From JAEXNA01 sp041676625 (GTDB lineage: Bacteria > Vulcanimicrobiota > Xenobia > Xenobiales > JADMJV01): a stretch of DNA of 8,748 nucleotides. Below are positions 5,653-8,748 of this stretch, piece after piece. The notes under the pieces are model-generated. The model saw only the letters and a list, made by a program, of their open reading frames with translations, was not told the DNA's origin and did not search any database. Each line of letters starts with the position of its first letter. The first letter of the stretch is position 1. The position numbers and the translations under genes are program-made. Location of the stretch: NCBI GenBank assembly GCA_041676625.1, contig JBAYRN010000180.1, positions 1 to 8,748 of the forward strand, in the 5' to 3' direction.

Positions 5653-6560
5653 GTGAGTTGAGCCTTCTCTCCGGTCAGATTGAGGATTGTCTTGCGAGTG
5701 TTGCGCTGCGCTATGCCGAGGCTACTCTCACGGCTTATCGGGCCGGGCTCTCTCGGTTTCAGCGGTATGCGGCTGAGTCCGGCATCGAATCGGCGTCAGA
5801 ACTCACCGATGAAGAACTCCCGGCCTTTCACGGCTGGCTGATGAATTTCGCCCTGGCCGAGTCCACCATGAATCTGGCCGTGCGCTCGGTCAAGCTCTTC
5901 TTGAAATGGGCCAACACTCAGGGCCTCTGTTTGTGGGACGGCTCTTCCTATTCCATAAAGGAGCCCGAAACGAAGAGCCCCGAACCTCCCTCGCCCGAGG
6001 TCATGTTAAGGCTCTTCGAGCTTCCCAATCGGCAAACGCCCGAGGGCCTGCGGGATCTCTTCTGTCTCGAGCTGCTCTACAACCTCGGGCTAAGACGAAA
6101 CGAGGCTGTCACCCGAGATCTCAAGGATCTGGACCTCACCGAAAACACGCTCTTCGTGGTCGGAAAGAACGGCGATGAGCGCTTACTCCCGGTCGGACCC
6201 ACTCTCAAGCAGACGGCCCAGAACTACCTCTTCAATGCGCGATCCGATCTGCTGCCGGCGCCAGATGAACCGGCGCTCCTTTTAAATGACGAAGGACGGC
6301 GTCTTCCCCCGGAAGCGCTTCGTTACATCGTTCTCAAATACGGACGACTTTTGGATCTCAAGCTCACCACTCACCAACTCCGGCACGCCTGCGCAACCCA
6401 CCTTGCCCAGGCCGGTATGAAACTCCACGATATCCAGCGCCTGCTTGGACACCGTGTTATCGACTCCACCAAGATCTACGCCCAGATTAGACGGCACGAG
6501 ATGGAACGTGAATTCCATCGAGTACACCCGAGAGCCGGAGCCCGTGTTGAGCGTGATTGA
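5649..6560 (+). CDS. Tyrosine recombinase B of the trio (catalytically complete)
   Basis: A 303-aa tyrosine recombinase with the same architecture as its upstream neighbour but clearly diverged. The N-terminal core-binding domain (R-Y-A-E-A-T-L-T-A-Y-R-A-G-L-S-R-F) is followed by the catalytic domain with R149 (L-G-L-R-R-N-E-A), K173 (V-G-K-N-G-D-E-R), H242 and R245 (H-Q-L-R-H), H268 (L-L-G-H) and Y277 (I-Y-A-Q-I). All catalytic positions are present, so it should be active. The start is the GTG at 5649, nine bases after the stop of recombinase A; no strong Shine-Dalgarno is seen, so coupled translation is likely. Its last bases overlap the probable start of recombinase C. Box II, H-x-L-R-H-A-C-A-T-H, is almost identical in A and B, as expected of subunits of a shared complex. 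Confidence 0.93.
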   Translation: MSELSLLSGQIEDCLASVALRYAEATLTAYRAGLSRFQRYAAESGIESASELTDEELPAFHGWLMNFALAESTMNLAVRSVKLFLKWANTQGLCLWDGSSYSIKEPETKSPEPPSPEVMLRLFELPNRQTPEGLRDLFCLELLYNLGLRRNEAVTRDLKDLDLTENTLFVVGKNGDERLLPVGPTLKQTAQNYLFNARSDLLPAPDEPALLLNDEGRRLPPEALRYIVLKYGRLLDLKLTTHQLRHACATHLAQAGMKLHDIQRLLGHRVIDSTKIYAQIRRHEMEREFHRVHPRAGARVERD

Positions 6561-7254
6561 AGAACACCTGGCTTCTCTCAGAGAAAGCGGGGATTACTCC
6601 AAAGCCACCATCGCCTTGGCCGTTCCCTGGTTGCTTCACTTCCAAAAATTCTGCGGCGGACGCGACCCCGCCGAGCTGAAGCCCAAGGACCTCGAACAGT
6701 GGCACAAACATCTGGCCTGGAATCCCGGGCCGTCCGGCAAACTCTACTCTGAAGCGACCGTGAACACGGCCGTCGGCGCCGTCCGCCGCTTCTACCGCTG
6801 GGGCCTGGCAGCCGGCAAGTTTCAAACGAATCCCGCCGAGACTCTGGTCACGCCCAAAGCCAAGCGAATCAGCTCTCAAAAGCTGACGTTGGAACCTCGG
6901 CAGTTACGCAAGGTATTCTCTTTGCTTGAGCCCGATACGCCGTCCAGCATCCGTGACCGGGCCGTTCTCGGTGTACTCGTCGAAACCGGCATCTCCCGAT
7001 CCGCTTGCTCTCGTATCGACCGCGCCCACCTCTGCTTCGACACCGGAGCTCTCCTCACCCGAGGACGCACCCAACAGATCCACAGTCTCACCGACGGCCT
7101 GCTCTCCGATCTCCACCGCTACCTGCGCGACGCCCGGCCGCTCCTGGTCACCGACATCACACCCGCCCTCTTTCTGAACCGCAGCGGCAACCGTCTCTCG
7201 GCCCCTTCCATCCAGCAACTCGCTAAAAAAGCCCGCAAACTCGCCGCTCTCTAG
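6544..7254 (+). CDS. Recombinase C: tyrosine-recombinase homologue lacking the active site, likely accessory protein
   Basis: The N-terminal SAM-like DNA-binding domain is intact (S-K-A-T-I-A-L-A-V-P-W-L-L-H-F-Q-K-F, then A-V-R-R-F-Y-R-W), and the first half of the catalytic fold is readable (I-R-D-R-A-V-L-G-V-L-V-E-T-G-I). Compared with recombinase B, the box I arginine is Ser (S151 in G-I-S-R-S), the active-site lysine is replaced by Arg (L-T-R-G-R), and the protein ends at A-R-K-L-A-A-L, just where the HxLRH segment should begin. No remnant of HxxR, GH or Tyr is found downstream in any frame. The start is uncertain: GTG 6544, TTG 6547 or GTG 6553 follow GGAG (6537-6540), and GTG 6508 is possible; all overlap recombinase B. 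About 236 aa. The clean frame and coupling argue for a kept accessory role rather than recent decay. Confidence 0.78.
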   Translation: MLSVIEEHLASLRESGDYSKATIALAVPWLLHFQKFCGGRDPAELKPKDLEQWHKHLAWNPGPSGKLYSEATVNTAVGAVRRFYRWGLAAGKFQTNPAETLVTPKAKRISSQKLTLEPRQLRKVFSLLEPDTPSSIRDRAVLGVLVETGISRSACSRIDRAHLCFDTGALLTRGRTQQIHSLTDGLLSDLHRYLRDARPLLVTDITPALFLNRSGNRLSAPSIQQLAKKARKLAAL

Positions 7255-7300
7255 GGGGGTCATGATCGATCGATCCGGACCCCCTGTTCTTCTTTTCTCT
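7255..7300 (+). terminator. Large palindrome with T-rich tail after the recombinase trio
   Basis: GGGGGTC (7255-7261) pairs with GACCCCC (7278-7284), and the interior GATCGATCGATC (7264-7275) is itself a palindrome, so the 30 bases are symmetric apart from one 2-base mismatch. A T/C-rich tract (TGTTCTTCTTTTCTCTT) follows directly. It is probably the transcription terminator of the recombinase genes. It could also be a recombination end, since GACCCCCTG recurs before the trio at 4481-4489. Confidence 0.6.
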
Positions 7301-7361
7301 TAGTCGATCCGCCGGCGTTTTCGAACCCCTCATGATCCGCGTGTAGAGCTTGAAAGCGGGT

Positions 7362-7430
7362 CGCTCAAGGCGGACTTAAGGGGCTAATAATCCGGTGACT
7401 AGGGTGGACCCGGAAGGGTTGCAAGAACAC
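7362..7430 (+). pseudogene. Remnant of an Rhs core end (NNPVxxVDPxGL)
   Basis: Between the stop at 7377-7379 and the toxin body, bases 7380-7430 read G-A-N-N-P-V-T-R-V-D-P-E-G-L in the toxin frame. This matches the hyperconserved end of Rhs cores (N-N-P-x-x-x-x-D-P-x-G-L), the boundary where variable toxin tips begin. Just upstream, in another frame, bases 7356-7379 read R-V-A-Q-G-G-L-K, like the segment that normally precedes it, suggesting a small deletion or frameshift. The rest of the roughly 1000-residue core is absent. Confidence 0.6.
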
Positions 7431-8009
7431 GATCCCTTCGACTATCGCACAGGTCCAGTGCCTAGCAACGTCTTTGAAGGAACAGCAAGGTCCAGAGCCC
7501 CATATGCTGCTCCTCCAGAGACCATTCTGCACGCTGGGATGCATATAAGCACGACTGCGATCGTCGCCTTAACGCTTCTCGGCGGAAAAGTTGCCTCTGC
7601 TGCAGCGGAAGCCGCAGCATTTGAGGTTCTCGGTACCTTTGCCTCGGAACTAGATTGGTCATTTTTTCGCAAAAACAGTCTCACATTTCGAGGAATGGAA
7701 GTTCGAAATGTCAATAATCTGTCACACATTCCAAGTGAAGACTTGATAAAAATGTTCAAGAGCGGAACTGCTGGTACAGCGCCCTGCGGCGAGCCCATTG
7801 TGCTCCACCATCATAAACAGCAACCAGGGGGACCGATCATTGAAATGAAGAAATCTACGCACACCACTAGCAATAAAAACCAACATCCTCTTGGAACCTC
7901 TGGAGGTGTAGGTTCTGGCAAGACCAGAAAGGGCTTTAACAGTTGGAGGAAAGGTTACTGGAGATCTAGGGCTGCTTACGAGATCTTAAGGAGACTGGAC
8001 AAGTTATGA
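7395..8009 (+). CDS. Rhs C-terminal toxin tip with LHH-type HNH/Endo VII nuclease domain
   Basis: A 204-aa polypeptide shaped like a detached Rhs-CT effector. It begins inside the Rhs core motif V-D-P-E-G-L, continues through a hydrophobic Ala/Val/Leu-rich segment (residues about 48-83, possibly for membrane passage or packing in the Rhs cocoon) and ends in a nuclease domain. The signature is L137-H138-H139-H140-K-Q-Q-P-G-G-P-I-I-E-M, then H156, N-Q-H164-P-L-G and a basic F-N-S-W-R-K-G-Y-W-R-S-R tail. This fits the LHH group of the HNH/Endonuclease VII superfamily, which are metal-dependent DNases of polymorphic toxins. GTG 7395 is a formal start; AAGGGG (7378-7383) lies 11 bases upstream. 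As in other orphan Rhs tips it may be silent until recombined with a full-length Rhs gene. Base composition is visibly more AT-rich than the recombinase genes. Confidence 0.85.
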   Translation: MTRVDPEGLQEHDPFDYRTGPVPSNVFEGTARSRAPYAAPPETILHAGMHISTTAIVALTLLGGKVASAAAEAAAFEVLGTFASELDWSFFRKNSLTFRGMEVRNVNNLSHIPSEDLIKMFKSGTAGTAPCGEPIVLHHHKQQPGGPIIEMKKSTHTTSNKNQHPLGTSGGVGSGKTRKGFNSWRKGYWRSRAAYEILRRLDKL

Positions 8010-8434
8010 GTTCTTTGACAGACGCTTTGAAGAAAAGATTGCTGGACGAATGGCCGGAAATGGTGGTTTTCGACCCCCGAAAGCGAGCTACTGACAATGA
8101 CATCTTGGAGTTTGAAAAACAACACGAAAGTATCCCCGATGATGTTAAATGGTTTTTCAAGAATCTCGTATCTGGAGGAGTGGACCCCTATATCTCCGAC
8201 ATACACGAACTTGCAAAAGACAGAGCCAAGTTTCTCAAGGAGAAAGCAGATGGTCTCTGGGAGCTAGACAACATCTTTCTCCTCGGAGTGGATGGGGCTG
8301 GCAATCCGTTCGGAATATCTCGCGACGATGAGCGGGTACTTCTAGAAGACCATGATTTCGGAGGGATTCAAGAGATTGGGGCAACATTTGCGGATTTTCT
8401 TCAAAGTCAACTAGACGAAGAAGACGATTTCTAG
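8006..8434 (+). CDS. SMI1/KNR4 (SUKH) family immunity protein for the LHH toxin
   Basis: A 142-aa acidic protein of the SMI1/KNR4 or SUKH superfamily, the commonest immunity fold of polymorphic toxin systems; it should bind and block the preceding nuclease in the cytoplasm. Family features are I-P-D-D-V-K-W-F-F-K-N, the block V-D-G-A-G-N-P-F-G-I (residues 95-104), then D-H-D-F-G-G-I (115-121) and a closing A-T-F-A-D-F-L-Q-S-Q-L with an acidic end. The ATG at 8006 overlaps the toxin TGA (ATGA), and AAGGAG (about 7988-7993) lies a dozen bases upstream. Toxin-then-immunity order with overlapping genes is the expected arrangement. It shares the lower GC content of the toxin, in line with their transfer as one cassette. 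Confidence 0.92.
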   Translation: MSSLTDALKKRLLDEWPEMVVFDPRKRATDNDILEFEKQHESIPDDVKWFFKNLVSGGVDPYISDIHELAKDRAKFLKEKADGLWELDNIFLLGVDGAGNPFGISRDDERVLLEDHDFGGIQEIGATFADFLQSQLDEEDDF

Positions 8435-8452
8435 CCGAGGTATGTGCAGCCT

Positions 8453-8478
8453 TGGCGTAGACCCCGGGGTCTACGCCA
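8453..8478. repeat. Perfect 26-bp palindrome after the immunity gene
   Basis: TGGCGTAGACCCC (8453-8465) is followed directly by its exact reverse complement GGGGTCTACGCCA (8466-8478), with no spacer. No T-run follows, so it is a poor rho-independent terminator on its own. It lies 18 bases after the immunity stop codon. It may be a protein binding or recombination site at the cassette edge; the 8-mer GCGTAGAC recurs at 8618-8625. Confidence 0.75.
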
Positions 8479-8507
8479 GGTAGAAGATACGTCAGCAGAG
8501 AGCTTTG

Positions 8508-8537
8508 AAGGCCCATCGAGAGGTGGGCCTTCTTTTG
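8508..8537 (+). terminator. Rho-independent terminator of the Rhs tip/immunity cassette
   Basis: AAGGCCCA (8508-8515) pairs with TGGGCCTT (8524-8531) over an 8-base loop, followed by CTTTT. It lies 74 bases after the immunity stop codon and points the same way. Confidence 0.8.
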
Positions 8538-8748
8538 CTCTCAGCCCCCATCAGGCTGTCACCCCCGCTGGTTTTGTAAAACCGCGAGGGCGAGGTCTAG
8601 CTTGGGCGGGGCTTGTAGCGTAGACTTCGAAGCCCCGCTAGCTGTACGACAAACCGTTAGCTGGGAAGAGATCGTCTTTGAGGCTCAAAGACGAACTGCC
8701 CTGCGGGCGCCGGCTGTTGAGCGCCGGCCGGGCGAGGAGACCCACCAG
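8538..8748. other. Non-coding region with further hairpins
   Basis: No gene is seen here. Bases 8563-8590 form an imperfect 12-pair hairpin around GGTTTT-gt-AAAACC, with two single-base bulges. GCGGGGCTT (8606-8614) pairs with AAGCCCCGC (8630-8638). An 11-bp perfect repeat at 8672-8682 and 8684-8694 (TCGTCTTTGAG/CTCAAAGACGA) has a single-base centre. GCGCCGGC is directly repeated at 8707-8714 and 8721-8728. The spacing resembles a structured RNA leader or a cluster of binding sites for a gene beyond the window; I cannot name it. Confidence 0.5.

Noticed and set aside
4716..7254. Calling the trio a standard RIT element
   Set aside because: The third member lacks an active site, and I could not see the terminal inverted repeats that define RIT elements; only the three-in-a-row arrangement matches.
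7310..7350. TTCGAACCCC at about 7319 looks like a tRNA T-loop, which would suggest insertion into a tRNA gene
   Set aside because: The bases before the loop do not pair with CCCTC after it, and no acceptor stem or CCA end is present.
8618..8665. GTTAGC and nearby pairs recalled an integron attC site
   Set aside because: The core does not match GTTRRRY and there is no matching inverse core, so an integron cassette reading is not supported.
1..8748. CRISPR array, rRNA or transposase genes
   Set aside because: No regularly spaced repeats with variable spacers, no rRNA-like sequence and no DDE or HUH transposase motifs were found.

Overview
The window reads as an accessory, mobile-element-rich stretch from a fairly GC-rich bacterium. 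Rhs-type C-terminal toxins with SUKH immunity and CHC2-primase/tyrosine-recombinase elements are common in Myxococcota, Acidobacteriota and similar soil or sediment lineages, but nothing here fixes the phylum. There are no rRNA, tRNA, CRISPR or core housekeeping genes.

Layout. (1) Bases 1-200: no gene, but a run of strong inverted repeats ending in a rho-independent terminator that closes a leftward operon. (2) Bases 241-1252, minus strand: a compact operon of an XRE-family regulator, a previously easy-to-miss 51-aa ORF (TTG start), a 77-aa antitoxin and a RelE/ParE-like toxin. The first three genes are joined by 4-base stop/start overlaps. (3) Bases 1253-1373: an AT-rich divergent promoter region with two palindromes that are good operator candidates. 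(4) Bases 1374-4334, plus strand: a 99-aa protein of unknown function whose stop codon abuts the start of an 886-aa primase-helicase-like replication protein (CHC2 zinc finger, TOPRIM, P-loop ATPase, winged helix). (5) Bases 4335-4715: a 380-base non-coding region packed with short repeats and hairpins, ending in a near-perfect 23-bp palindrome and a strong ribosome binding site. (6) Bases 4716-7254: three consecutive tyrosine-recombinase genes. The first two keep every catalytic residue. The third has lost the box I arginine and lysine and stops just before the HxxR/H/Y half of the active site. A large palindrome with a T-rich tail follows. (7) Bases 7380-8434: a lower-GC Rhs C-terminal toxin tip (LHH/HNH nuclease) that still carries the last residues of an Rhs core, overlapping a SMI1/KNR4 (SUKH) immunity gene. 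(8) Bases 8435-8748: no gene, with a perfect 26-bp palindrome, a terminator and several further hairpins.

How the parts may work together. Regions 2-6 look like one integrative element with its own replication protein: recombinases A and B would cut and join, the catalytically dead C would act as an accessory subunit, the primase-ATPase would copy the excised form from an origin that could lie in region 5, and the toxin-antitoxin operon would stabilise it. The orphan Rhs tip next to the element's right side is a separate competition module. The most novel-looking points are the recombinase trio with a dead third member coupled to a primase-helicase, the hidden fourth gene of the toxin-antitoxin operon, and the structured non-coding regions.
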